64,000 bases of DNA from Siphonodentalium dalli (taxonomy: Eukaryota > Mollusca > Scaphopoda > Gadilida > Siphonodentaliidae). Positions 40,594-52,100 of this stretch are shown here, piece by piece. A program made the translations under genes and the position numbers. The notes beneath the pieces were generated by a model. The model saw only the letters and a list, made by a program, of their open reading frames with translations. It ran no database searches and was not told where the DNA came from. The number at the start of each line of letters is the position of its first letter. Position 1 is the stretch's first letter. The stretch covers positions 46,536,911 through 46,600,910 of the forward strand of contig CP136066.1 in the NCBI GenBank assembly GCA_032622095.1. Direction: 5' to 3'.

Positions 40594-42670
40594 GTGGGAA
40601 ATATTTGGGGAACATTAACATGTCCACTGTTTAAAGGAGACCCAAAACCGAAAGAAAAACTTGACAGCTACCGCGCCATCACACTCCTGCCAATTATTTA
40701 TAAACTTTTCGAATGCATACTCATGAATATAATATACTCCACCAATATCCCATCTGACTTTCCACACGTTCTTCAACATGGTTTCCAGAAAGGTGTAAGC
40801 TGTACCATGACTTCATTCATCTTGCAAGAAGGAAGCAGCTTCGCAAAAGACTATGGTTCCCGTGTATACACGTGTTTTTTAGACTCCCAAAAAAGCCTTT
40901 GATAAAGTTTGGCATTCCGGACTTCTGTGGAAACTGCACCAGCTGGGAGTAAAGTGGAATCTGCTTAACTTAATTTTTAATATGCACACTGAGTGTACTA
41001 GCCAAGTACTGTTCAATGGATGTATATCTGAACCTTTGGATATACGCCAAGGCACTCGACAAGGAGCCGTCAGCTCTCCTTTGTTCTATCTGGTCTACAT
41101 AGACGAGCTGCTAAAAGAACTATCATCCAGTACAATAGGCCTATCAGTGAATGGAATTCCGTGCGCGGCGCCTACCACCGCGGATGATATCGCTGTCATG
41201 TCATTGACGAAACAAGGACTTGATGCAATGCTACACATCCGTCATGACTACAACAGAAAATGGCGTTTTGTGTTCTCCCCTTCAAAAAGTCAAGTTGTTG
41301 TATTTAATGAGGCTGTTAATCAACGTTATTCCGATCCTAGATCGTGGAGCCTTGGTGGGACTATAATAACGGAGACCACGGAATGTTCTCATCTCGGGAT
41401 TCTGCAGACAAAATCTTCAACCGCCACAAAGCGAGCTGACAAAATGTCAGACAAGTTACGCCGCACTTACTTCTCCTTAGTTGGCAAAGAGACACTTAAA
41501 TCGTGCACACAAACAACAATGTCAAGACTGATTAAATCTGTGGTTCTTCCCAGAGCACTATATGGCGATGAGTTGTTTCCACTGGGAAACACATCAGCTC
41601 TTCAAACACTAGAAACAGGGTTACGCTCTTGTGTAAAGCACTGCCAAACTTTCCCAGTTAGAACCAGCACCAATGTTGCGCTCAGTTGTATGGGACTTCT
41701 TCCAATCGAGAAGGAACTCCACACCAGGAAACTGCTATTCATTGCAAACATTATTCATCTCCCACACTGCCACCAGACACCACTCGAAATATTTGTGCTG
41801 AAGCTGCACCAACACTTTTTCTTTGGAAGAAAACTATCAGGCTTTGTGGCAGAAGCAATACCATTGCTGGTGAAATATGACCTTCTACAGTTCGTCTTGG
41901 ATTTCATGGACACCGGTTCTTTCCCGAGTAAACAGCATTGGAAGTGACTTGTGAAATGCAACATAGAAAACGTATATCGGAAGGAATGGTTGGGTGCTGT
42001 CAGCAACGACAGCAACCTGTCTCTTTTTCTGGAGTGTCAGTTTGACCCACTGTCACCGTGGAGTATCTGGTCTCTACTTTCGCACAACCGCCGAAATTCG
42101 AAAGAGCTGCGACATTTATCGTTGTTACTAAACAAAACAACATACGCTAATCACATAAATTGTTCTCAGTGCGGAAATGTCTACAACAACGAGAGCATGC
42201 ATGCGCTGTTCCAATGCCAATCTCCTATTCTTGTTCAGCTTCGTGACATCTTCTGGGAAAGGGTTATCGATGCATTTGGGATCCATGCCTATGCGTCCCT
42301 GCAAGCCATCCCACAAAAAAGCGTAGTTGCTATGCTACTTGGAAGCACGAGAAGCTACGACCGTCTGGATGCGATAAATAGTTTTGGGAACTTACGAATT
42401 GATGCATCTGTTTTCCTGCTTCACTCATGTTGCGCGATGAAGGGACTCCGTGTCCGCTGACGCACTACCTGTGCATGAAGCATCAGGAAACGTACGTTTA
42501 TGTGATCCATATGTGCCACTTAGGGTGCGAATAGCACTAACGGAACACCAGTGTGCAACAGCGCATAACCTGTATATTATCATCAACTATTCACATATGT
42601 ACAAATATTAATGTAATTTATGTATATACTATGTCTCCAGAATGGAGGTAATAATAAATCAATCAATCAA
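40594..42670 (+). pseudogene. 5'-truncated LINE reverse transcriptase fragment
   Basis: A LINE lacking its endonuclease, inserted in the C-type lectin intron in antisense. It starts abruptly within the RT fingers (CPLFKGDPKPKEK, YRAITLLPIIYKLFE). An extra A in a run at 40889-40894 shifts the frame just before QKAFDKVWHSG. The rest reads RQGTRQGAVSSPLFY and TADDIAVMS (ADD active site), then an in-frame TGA at 41945-41947. Reading continues to NCSQCGNVYNNESMHALFQC, a Cys/His cluster, ending at 42458-42460. The 3' end shows an AATCAATCAATCAA tail at about 42655-42670, typical of a LINE 3' terminus. It is a different family from the two other LINEs. Confidence 0.85.
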
Positions 42671-45600
42671 AAAGGACGGAGACAACGGTCTGCTATTGTA
42701 TCTGGTTTGCACGAGAGGGGCCATGTTTTGTTCGAAAGTGAGCTGATTAGCCACCAGAGCCAGATTCCAAGATGACGACAATCTGCACTATCAATGGATG
42801 CCATTGAAAAACGTAAGTCAAAATTTATTCTGTTCGTTTGCTGAATAAAAAGGAAAATATCACAATATGCCTACCCGATCAACACCCGATCTCCAATGGG
42901 TTATCTGAATAACTATCAGGAAAAGTCATATTGACCTTATTGACTTCCAGTCTAACTACATTTATTGAAAAAAAGGAAGAAAACATTTGATGGAAATTTA
43001 GAGTAATCAAATTTCACCCATATATCGAAAATAAGCTTGATATCACTGCGACAATATTAAAATGACATAATTAATCTCTTAAAAGTATCAAAATTGCACA
43101 TAGTTAGTAATTTTTAAGTTTACTTGCATTTGTTTGCCAACATAATATGAAAATATACGTTTTCTGTGTGAAATACGGGAACTATATATTGCGGCATACT
43201 AAAGTGAGTTATGAAACCATTGCCGGTAATTTCGGAGAAATACAAAACAAAAGTTAATTTTCACTTCAAATTTGTGAATTTAGCCATTGCATAATGTCCA
43301 ATCGATCTCAGTGACGACCCATATTTAAGGAAGAGAAATTGGGAACGTGTCAGACTGGTGGTACCAGCGATCGCATGAATTATTTTGTACTTGGTGTAAG
43401 TTTGATAAATTTTCGAAGACATAATATTTGTTTCCAAAATGGATGACCGACGTCAATTTCAACCACTCTGATATCTGTTTTAAAAACAAACGCACAACGT
43501 TTGAAACACTAGTCATATATATGTTATTTTTATCATCATAATCATGGTTGCCATATATTTTTTCTTTGGCTATTTCTCATACAAAATTGAATCCTGCTGC
43601 CATGTTCTGGTCACGTGCTATTTCGTATTGTTGACCAGAGTTGACACACCACTCTGTCCTGTACAGCTCAATGCTAAATAATACAAGTGATCGTTGGGAA
43701 TGTTCTCCAAATTAATAATCATGTTGACACTATTACAATGAACCGAATGACCTGATAGTAATAATCCAACAATATATACCATATGTCATGAATCGCTACG
43801 TATGTAACTGCCAGAGTAAAGATTCAATATTCACGTTGTACGAATCAAGTTGTATTTGCTGTATTATTGTTACACTGCAACGCGGCTGCATGTTCAATGA
43901 TCTCATAATTTATGCATAAAATAGGACTAAAATTGGTTCGATATCGTCATATTTAACCATTTGTATTTAGTCAAATTTAGGATGTGCCACACCGGGTTAT
44001 CACGTTACAGGTACTCGGCTTACATGTACATGATCAATATATTGGGAAGATGTAGTGAAAGAGCTACAATTTATTGACTGTTATAATATGCATATGGTGG
44101 AGTATTATATATACCCCCAAATGGTCCAAACAATTGGATATAAATGTAAGTCTGACCCTACATTAATAGTTCGAAATTCACAACAATAATATGTAGATAA
44201 TTGTTCTTATAGTTTTAATTTTACAACCAGCAGTTAGTGTTTTCAGCCAATAATCACATAGTTTCATATTTTCGACCCAAATCTTGAACTGAAATGGCCA
44301 TCAATTGGAAATTTTCAACTCTAGGGAGTGTCATATTGAATACTGCCTATAGTTGAAAACTTTGAGATATCAGTTATCAAATTATAACGCAAGGGAGAAG
44401 GGTGCAAATTATATGTTGCAAACTTGGGACTGGGAGGGAGATTGCTTGCTCTGGGTCAAGTGGCGGTGCTTTTAGAAAAGTTTAGAAAAACGTTGGACAA
44501 CCCACCCTCAACATTTTGCCTAGCCATGTTCCTGTGTGTACTGCGTGCATGCTACTAAATACATGTGTGCATTACGTTAGTAATAAATATGCAGCAATCT
44601 GATTTTTCACAACATGTGGAATATTATTGCAACTTAACCATCAAACAATATTTTAACTCCCTCAGTGTTATCCTAATTTTCATAACATATTGCTTTTGGT
44701 TTCGTTAACCAGCAAAATGTTTTGTCTCAATTACAGCTGACTGAACACAAGCATATTGGGTTGCTATGTGGTTGTATTTTACCCCGTATGAGAAGTCCAG
44801 TGAATGGTTCATTCCTGATTACATGTAATTGTCAACATGTACATGTAAGTTGAGAAAGATAATTTCAATTGATTAAAAAATAAGGCGGATACCACGATTA
44901 GCTGGAAACAATTGTTTTGAAGATCCCATCACATTTAATAACATTAGATCACATTGTGTCCCCCATTTGTGTACCTATATTATATATCTGTTATGTATGC
45001 GCCAGAGTTAATAAACCACAAGAGTAGTACTGTTGTCGCGTGAATTGGGGTCTTTGTTACGTTCAATCTAAAAATACATGGGAGTTACACAAATATTTGT
45101 ATTTTTATCCTGTCGCTGCCATCCAATAGTAAAGACAAATTCAGGATATCTGACATTTTACATGAATATAAAATAATGAAATTGAGTTGAGCTTGTATGA
45201 AAACAGAACCAGTTATATGTTAGTTTTTATAAAAGTATGTCAATTAGTACCAGTATAGGTCGATACAGACCAAACATGAAACTATCAAGTAATTAAATGA
45301 AACATCAAACGGTTACTGGAACCCATTTGTTATTTTATTTGTGTAAACGTGGTGATATTGTATGCCTTATTATTTACATAACCCGTCCGTGTTACACCAA
45401 CTGCAAATTGTGTCACCGTTTCACTTCCAAATAAAAGACAAACATGACGTCACAAAATGTTGACTTGATCACAAAAAGCGGTCGACAGAATAATTGGGTG
45501 CGTTTTTAAGAGTTCAGCTGAATTGCATATGAAGCCAGTTATTTATATCGATCACCCGATCGTTGATAAGTTATTGAACATATTATACTGGATTGACTTG

Positions 45601-47535
45601 CAGCACTGCGAATGCTGGTCTCAAATTATCGGCAGATTTTGTGAAAATAAATAATAATATTATTTTATGTAATTAATTCATGAAACGCTATATAAATACA
45701 AGAACTGAATGTAGTGAGTATGTGTTTTATTGAGGGGTACATCGCTGTGGTCGTTGATGCACACAGTGCGCGGTCTCCCTCAACAAAACACATGCGCACT
45801 ACATTCCTTAATTATAGCCACGGATCGTTTCTATTGATGTTTTTTTCTTCCCCATGACATGAACGTAGATGAAGGCCTGCACACAGTGGCATATGGGGTG
45901 CTTGAGATGCAGTTAGGTATTCCACATTATGATCCATGTTGTCTTATTTTTTTCTTTTTAATTTTAGTTTGTGAAGTATGCACATCTATTATGGATCGAC
46001 ACGTGGACGTCATCGGAGTAGCTGCTATACAATATATATGGGCAGGCCGTGAATAAACGGCAGTATGCCAGCACTCATTAGATATTGTTGAAAAGATACG
46101 ACATTATTTACGGGACCGAGATTCCTGCTTATATATTTTACAGCATTCGTCCGGAGCTCACATTTCAAAAGGAGTCGTCATTTATCGAAAGTCTGTATAT
46201 TCAACTGAACACAGTAAATCTTCGGTACTGGATGTGGTAGGTAGATAAAATCCAAAGATAGCCGTATGATAAACAATTAACAGAGAACGTGCAGCGTTAT
46301 GATTACCCTCACACCAAGCCGTCTTTTGTGAGATTTCTCAAAAGACGTATAGGCCGAATATAGACACTTCCTGCAGCCGATGATCAAGAAGGAAAATGAC
46401 GAACAATTGACAAACGCGTTGGACGTCACACACCTAACGTTTGTTTGTTCGGTCGATATATCCACATGTGTTTGTTTGTTATGTTTTGCTTTTCTTTTTC
46501 TTTTTCTTTCTTCTTTGTTACTTTTGTTGTGTTTGAAAGTGTCAATGCTAACTGAACCTGTTATTACGACGATACCTTGGTGTTCATAGGTGTTATTCTC
46601 TTAGTTAAAATCGCCTGGCGGAAATGAAGCAATGGTCACATTCCGTTCTGAAACGTGGACTCGAATACACCCGATATTATTTGGCTAAATTTACCATAGA
46701 GTCACAGACGATTTCAGAGGTGTTTAAGGATTTGGCTGTATTTGTCAATAGAATCACAGATATTTCAAAGGTGTTTAAGGAGTTTGCTGGAGTTGTTTTT
46801 TTTTTGGGAGGGGGTAAAACTGTTGATTACGCAACTCATAATGACGCGGTGATAGTAACATTCATGCATGCGTGATTATTTGTATTTAGACATAATTATA
46901 TGCATATTATAACATTGGCGGAGGGTCATGACCAACTGGCCGTACAGCTCCATCTGAAAATTCGTAAAATGATAATAAAAAGACAGGATTTTTCGCTCCT
47001 GTGTCAAGCGCATTTACTAGCCAACGTTTACTCAAACAATGAAACGCTTAAAGGACCTTAATATGTTGGCCAGTGGTCTGGTTTTATATTCAACTATGTG
47101 CACATAATGCCCTCTTATAAGATAGTATCCAGCGACAGATAGAATTGTGTTTTCAATTTTAAACCCAACACTTCGTATATACATGTATGGTGGGAGACTT
47201 CTCAACGTTATAGACAGGCTCTCAAATGCATGTTAAAAATTCGTCCCGTATATATAGCCAATTATATACCATTACATACTCTCATGATCAAAGTCAGAAC
47301 ATAATTAATATTTACCCCACCCCTGTACTGGGAGTGTCCAACTGGTACTTCAACACATGCATTTACAACTGTCGGAAATTATTTAAACATCGATACCCCT
47401 ACATGCATGTGTGGTTAGAAATGTTTGAACTGATTGCAATTTCAGTTAAAACTTGTGTACTTTTGTTCTAAAAGCAACATATAACATTGTACTCCAAAAA
47501 TAGCAATGTATACGTACACACTTTAGTGTACGTTG
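42671..47535. other. Intron DNA of the lectin gene without recognised features
   Basis: Nearly 5 kb of AT-rich sequence. I see no exon, transposon end or strong tandem repeat apart from ordinary low-complexity runs. Confidence 0.5.
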
Positions 47536-47618
47536 TTCACCAAGAGGAACAACATGGATTTCGCTTCTTAACCCCCTCGATGTAAAATAGCTCGATCCAG
47601 GTTGTTCCTCTTCGTGAA
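47536..47618. ncRNA. Possible hairpin RNA (pre-miRNA-like stem)
   Basis: Arms 47536-47558 (TTCACCAAGAGGAACAACAT) and 47596-47618 pair at 21 of 23 positions with a loop of 37 nt. The size would suit a miRNA-type stem-loop, but nothing shows that it is transcribed or processed, and it may be a MITE relic. It lies 38 bp beyond the donor of the N-terminal CTLD exon, inside the intron. Confidence 0.2.
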
Positions 47619-47656
47619 AACCTACAATGAAAGATGGGTAACCATTATGTACATAC

Positions 47657-47839
47657 CAGACTCCACAATGGATTTAGCTTGTTCCCATTCCTGTCTGGAT
47701 CTCAGGATGATGAGTTCACCTGATGGTTGAGAGGTCCGACAGTTTAATTCAGCAGTTGAATAATTCACTATTGTGCTTTCATACCTGATACATGCTATTC
47801 CTGCGCTTGTGACAGCACGCACATATGGGGATAGACATC
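47657..47839 (-). CDS. C-type lectin domain protein, N-terminal CTLD exon
   Basis: N-terminal half of the same C-type lectin-like domain. After the acceptor TTCTATTTCAG it reads CLSPYVRA, GIACIRYE, VNYSTAELNCR, ELIILRSRQEWEQAKSIVES, and ends GAG TCT G before the donor GTATGT. The Cys spacing and the A-E-L-N-C-R and E-L-I-I-L-R-S-R-Q-E-W-E-Q blocks fit CTLD alpha-1 and alpha-2. It begins with two bases of a split codon, so at least one upstream exon, probably encoding a signal peptide, is missing. Splicing to 34451 restores Ala and leads in frame to ANTIPDGMWING. The 13.2 kb intron contains a LINE fragment and several repeats. Confidence 0.82.
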
Positions 47840-48268
47840 CTGAAATAGAACAATGGCTATATTCCATATCAATAATTGATTATGTCACTCGACCACCTAA
47901 TGATAGCCATGCATATTCTTACATACTTGTATACTATATATATGTCTGCCGTAAAATTGGTCGCGAATCATTTGGATCCCAATCGACGTCACTGTATTAT
48001 AGTAACTACTTTGTTCAGGGTCGTTTGGAATTCCATGGTCGCGGACCTCTCCGACTATATTGAAGTCCTTTGTGTGTCAAATTTGTCTGTACACTCATAT
48101 CTAATAAACGCCAATTCCCCAAGAACGTTTCACTTTATCTATACCTGAAAATAAGCTCTACCATACAGGCACCGAATACACTTGTCCTGAAACCCAAATT
48201 AGATATATGTGGAAAAAACTTGATTTTCCAGCTCTTATAGGGAGATTTCAAATGAATTTAAAAGTTAA

Positions 48269-48509
48269 CCCTTTCATGACAGGAGCTGCTCTGGTGCAGC
48301 TTTAAAGATCACGTGCCAGTGCATTATCTTATATAAGCTAGTCTCACATATTGCGCCTCTAATGAATGCTTATAAGCTCAGGGTAATTATTGTTAAAACA
48401 TTGTATTCTATTATGTATGGGAGGCTCTCTATGGGAAACTCGCGTATATAAGAGAATGCATTGGCACAGGGTTTTCACATAACTTTAGGAAGCTCTGGTA
48501 ACGGAAGGG
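48269..48509. mobile_element. piggyBac-like MITE, diverged second copy
   Basis: A 241 bp element between TTAA at 48265-48268 and 48510-48513. Ends are CCCTTTCATGACAGGAGCT and the imperfect complement of CCCTTCCGTTACCAGAGCT. It contains half of the palindrome shared with the 10.9 kb copy (TATATAAGAGAATGCATTGGCAC at 48446-48468 in shortened form). It lies just upstream of the C-type lectin exon. Confidence 0.65.
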
Positions 48510-48906
48510 TTAATGACCCAGACATAGGAGAGCACATCTCCGAACTCGTATATATTATGCCACCTCTGCCATTATCAATGTCCATGTGTTAACCAACTTT
48601 AAGTCACCACTGAGTCTCAGCAGCTGGAATAGTTTCTATGAAAGACGAATGTTAGTGGAATCTTTTGGCGAAAACAAGTTTCAAGTCCCTTTATAAATGA
48701 TCAGATATATGTGACCCGCCATATCAAATCCAGTCGTAAGTCGGGATTTTTTTTACCCTGCACACTTAGAAATAATAAGCCATATAGGTACTAAGGTTGT
48801 ACCAATATGTCTGATAGTACCAGACCAACAGGTATTGAGAAGAATATGGTTCTAAAAATTGATATATTACCACACCATGTTGGTACTATCCACTCTCAGA
48901 ACCTGA

Positions 48907-49026
48907 ATGTTAGCCACGTGATGGCATCACGTGATAATTCATGTGGCACTAGCGCGATCTCGGTACCCAAGTGTTACCCACGTGATGGCATCACGTGATA
49001 ATTCATTTGGTACTAGCCGATCTCGA
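48907..49026. repeat. 64 bp tandem duplication with CACGTG palindrome
   Basis: Two copies of a unit centred on CACGTGATGGCATCACGTG (48915-48933 and 48979-48997), a near-perfect palindrome giving four E-box hexamers within 85 bp. Confidence 0.85.
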
Positions 49027-49737
49027 TAAAATGGCGGCGTCCAGCCACTTCAAGTTGATACGATTGAGATTTTTTACAGTATATAAACATGGACGAAGAG
49101 ACAAACAAACATCAGACTTAGACATTTTATGTTGGTATCGGACTGGGCTTACATGTTGTAGTATATGCCAGTTTAGGTACGTTGTTCGCTCGCTGGGTGG
49201 ATTTAAGATTAGGGAAGTAACTTCTCTGAAATTCATCAACATATTTTTGTGAAATTGAACCTAACTGGCTTCTCAATAACCTGGAATATTGTCAGCACTG
49301 TGTGGATTATGGTTGTACATGGACGGGACAAGATGATATATAACCTCCGAAAAAATAACGGGCGTTTACATTATTGAAAGCAGCTATTTTCGGTGACTGA
49401 GCTAGACCAAATTGAAAAGTCATTGAGTGCAGTGTGGATTAATACATGCACAACACAACCGTATTGTGAATTACAAAAGACAGATACTTAAGTTTCACAA
49501 CATTATAAACCGCCCAATTAACTCACAAGAGTCAAGCACTGGTGACTATGATTACGAGACATCCAATTATGTAGAAATTAGTCAGAGTTATGACGTCAAA
49601 GATCAGTCATGACTCCTGACTCCTGAGTCAGTAACAAGTTTGATGGCTACAACGTACAAGTACCTGTGCAAAGGACGACGGATAATATTCTTCAATTTTC
49701 ATCGAAACGTGATTTGAGAACCATCACTACTGCACAT

Positions 49738-50285
49738 TAACCCATTAAATGACCATTAAATTCCCATTAATCAGAAGTCATTAAAACACCATTAAAACCC
49801 AATTAAAAACCCATTAAAAAAACCTCTTATTCGTTGTCCTTTAAGTGCCATTAAATTGCCATTAATACGGACCATTAATGGGCATTAAATCCAAAAATAT
49901 TTAATGGCACGTACACAATGTGTTAATGGGCATTAAGTATGGAGTAAAGGCCATTAAAACAAATTAATGGGTGATGACATCTGTTAATGGGCATTAATTT
50001 CCCATTAAAAACCACTTAAAGGACAACGAATAATAGCCGTTAAAATCATGGCCATTAAATACTTTGTAATTGTCATGGCCATTAATTTTTGCAGAAGCAT
50101 TTTCATTGCTATTAATGGGCATTAATTTCCCATTAAAAGCACTTTTTACTTTCATGGCCATTAATTTTATGGCCATTAATGACATTCCACATTTTAATGG
50201 GTTGAACTTATTTTTACTTTAATGACCATTAATGCGATTCCGAATGGTTTGAAATAATGGCCATGAAATATACCATAGCAACCAT
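49738..50285. repeat. Left subterminal CCATTAA / TTAATGG repeat array
   Basis: Dozens of short copies of CCATTAA in both orientations, often fused into the palindrome TTAATGGCCATTAA or TTAATGGGCATTAA. It mirrors the array at 53800-54370. Confidence 0.9.
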
Positions 50286-51717
50286 TAACCAGGGCTGGCA
50301 TTTTGCAGGCGGGCTGCCCGCCTACAGCCCACGAAAAATTATTTTAGGCGGGCGATTGATAGCTCGCCTAACTTCTCCTAAGTTTGACTGGCAAAGTCGC
50401 GAAGTTTTTCAGAACAAAACTTCAAAGGCCGACACCGCCGACGAAACACCAAAGAGACTGTCGGTTTATTCGAAGTTCCATCGCTGAAACAAAGACTAAT
50501 TCGCGTTTATTGTCGACGGAGGACCACGTGCTATCCCGCACATCACTGTTATGTGTTGAAGTTGAACGCCATTCTGTTCCGGAGTTGTAATTTTTAACAC
50601 CATACTTGAAATTTTGCGATACCTCAATCGAATCGAAAGTTGTTTATTCTCGTAAACTGTAAACAAATAAACAAATTATGTGTAAATGAAATCAATAAAT
50701 TTTATAACTAGAAAGTCAATGTTTTCCGCAAGAATACTTTGTCAATTTTTATAACACATAGTTGATTCAGTGTCGTACGTGTCATATTAAACAATTTCTG
50801 AAGAATTTGTTATTGAATTTAGAATTTGCAATATGAGTTGAAATTTGTGGAATTTCCGCGGACAATATTGATACAAATGTATAACAATCTGACGGAAAAT
50901 CGGGACCAATCTTCCGAATATATTATTTTCATTCAACAGGTCTGGTATGCATGTACTGGTGCAGGGATAGACGTCATGCTTATACTGCGCATTAAATAAC
51001 TATTATAGTTGACGAAGTTATTCTGGTTTCGTCAACTACGAAACCAGAATTTTAGTCAATTGTGGTTTATTTACTGCTACTAAGCCTATTAAATGTACAT
51101 GTATTCATCGTTCTGTCTGCAATGATGGACATGTGATATATTCCAACAGTTCTGTAGTAGACATTTATGGCAATATATTCGTGCATATTGTTTTACTCCA
51201 TACATTGGTAATTACAACCACACGACCGCTCTGTGTGATACACGTGGTCATTGTACCTACATGACATGTATATATATCATAAACATCATAACACCAGTCA
51301 AAAGCTGCAAATAAATTGCCTGATTTGGAACGAACCCGCAGATATGTGATTTTCGGTTTTCGGAGAGTAGGGAAATGACATTAAATTAGTCATACGTGAT
51401 CGTAAATAAAACAAAAAATTGAATAGTATAAAATTTACTTTATGCGACTCGTCTATATACTTTTCGGCGCGGTGATTGTAATCTTCGCGTGTTGCATTGT
51501 TCCTTAACGCAACGCATTTAACGTAAACACGTTGCGGTGACGTTACGACCGCGTTGTTAACGCCTGAGGACCGCGTTAAATAGGACAATTATTTTGAGAA
51601 GATCTGTGCATGTGGTGTCAAACTCATGCTGACAGTTCTGATAAATTGGTTGAATTCATTGGGAGGAACTTCAAGAAGAAAAAAGTATTTGTGAATAACT
51701 TCATTTTTATTTTTCTA

Positions 51718-51969
51718 TTAGATCACATATTTTGGCACCAGGAAACACTTTTGCCCATTTAAACTACTCGAGTTTCCGATATAGAATTTCGGTTTAATGT
51801 CTTTCAAATCGTTTGGAATTTTCGGGACTTCGCCAAAATCATCAGATTTATTGCATTTTATTGTCTCATAAAGTTCACCAACAGATGTTCCTTCGGTTAA
51901 TCCTCCATATACACTCCACTGCAGGATAACTGTGATCCCTGTCGTAATGCACACAGAAAACAAACTCAT
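51718..51969 (-). CDS. Small hypothetical secreted-protein-like ORF inside the CACTA element
   Basis: An ATG-initiated ORF of 83 codons reading MSLFSVCITTGITVILQ, a plausible signal peptide, followed by a hydrophilic stretch with three Cys in all (one in the leader, then IKCNKSD and QKCFLVPK), ending KYVI and TAA. No family recognised. The open frame, the leader and the absence of repeats make it look like a gene or gene piece rather than random AT-rich DNA. It lies wholly inside the CACTA element, so it could be captured host sequence. It could also be chance. Confidence 0.35.
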   Translation of the reverse strand: MSLFSVCITTGITVILQWSVYGGLTEGTSVGELYETIKCNKSDDFGEVPKIPNDLKDIKPKFYIGNSSSLNGQKCFLVPKYVI

Positions 51970-52034
51970 TTTCCCATTTTAATCAGTCCAAAATTTACGA
52001 AAAATAGACAAACGATAATATTGGAGCACGTGCT

Positions 52035-52100
52035 TTTGACACCGGAAGTAAATATAACCGGTGCTCTTAAAAATGTGACCGGTGCTCTTAAAAATGTGAC
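52035..52100. repeat. 21 bp tandem repeat inside the CACTA element
   Basis: GGTGCTCTTAAAAATGTGAC repeated about two and a half times. Confidence 0.8.

Larger units (their letters stand above)
34452..47656 (-). other. C-type lectin gene intron, 13.2 kb, repeat-rich
   Basis: The interval between the two CTLD exons. From low to high coordinate it contains an inverted-repeat-bounded block (34.72-36.13 kb) with a 199 bp tandem duplication and a higher-order minisatellite, a 2.5 kb segment bounded by 20 bp inverted repeats (36.53-39.09 kb), a 140 bp satellite (39.29-40.06 kb) and a truncated LINE (40.6-42.67 kb). I see no gene in 42.7-47.5 kb, which is plain AT-rich sequence apart from a possible hairpin at 47536-47618. 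Confidence 0.65.
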
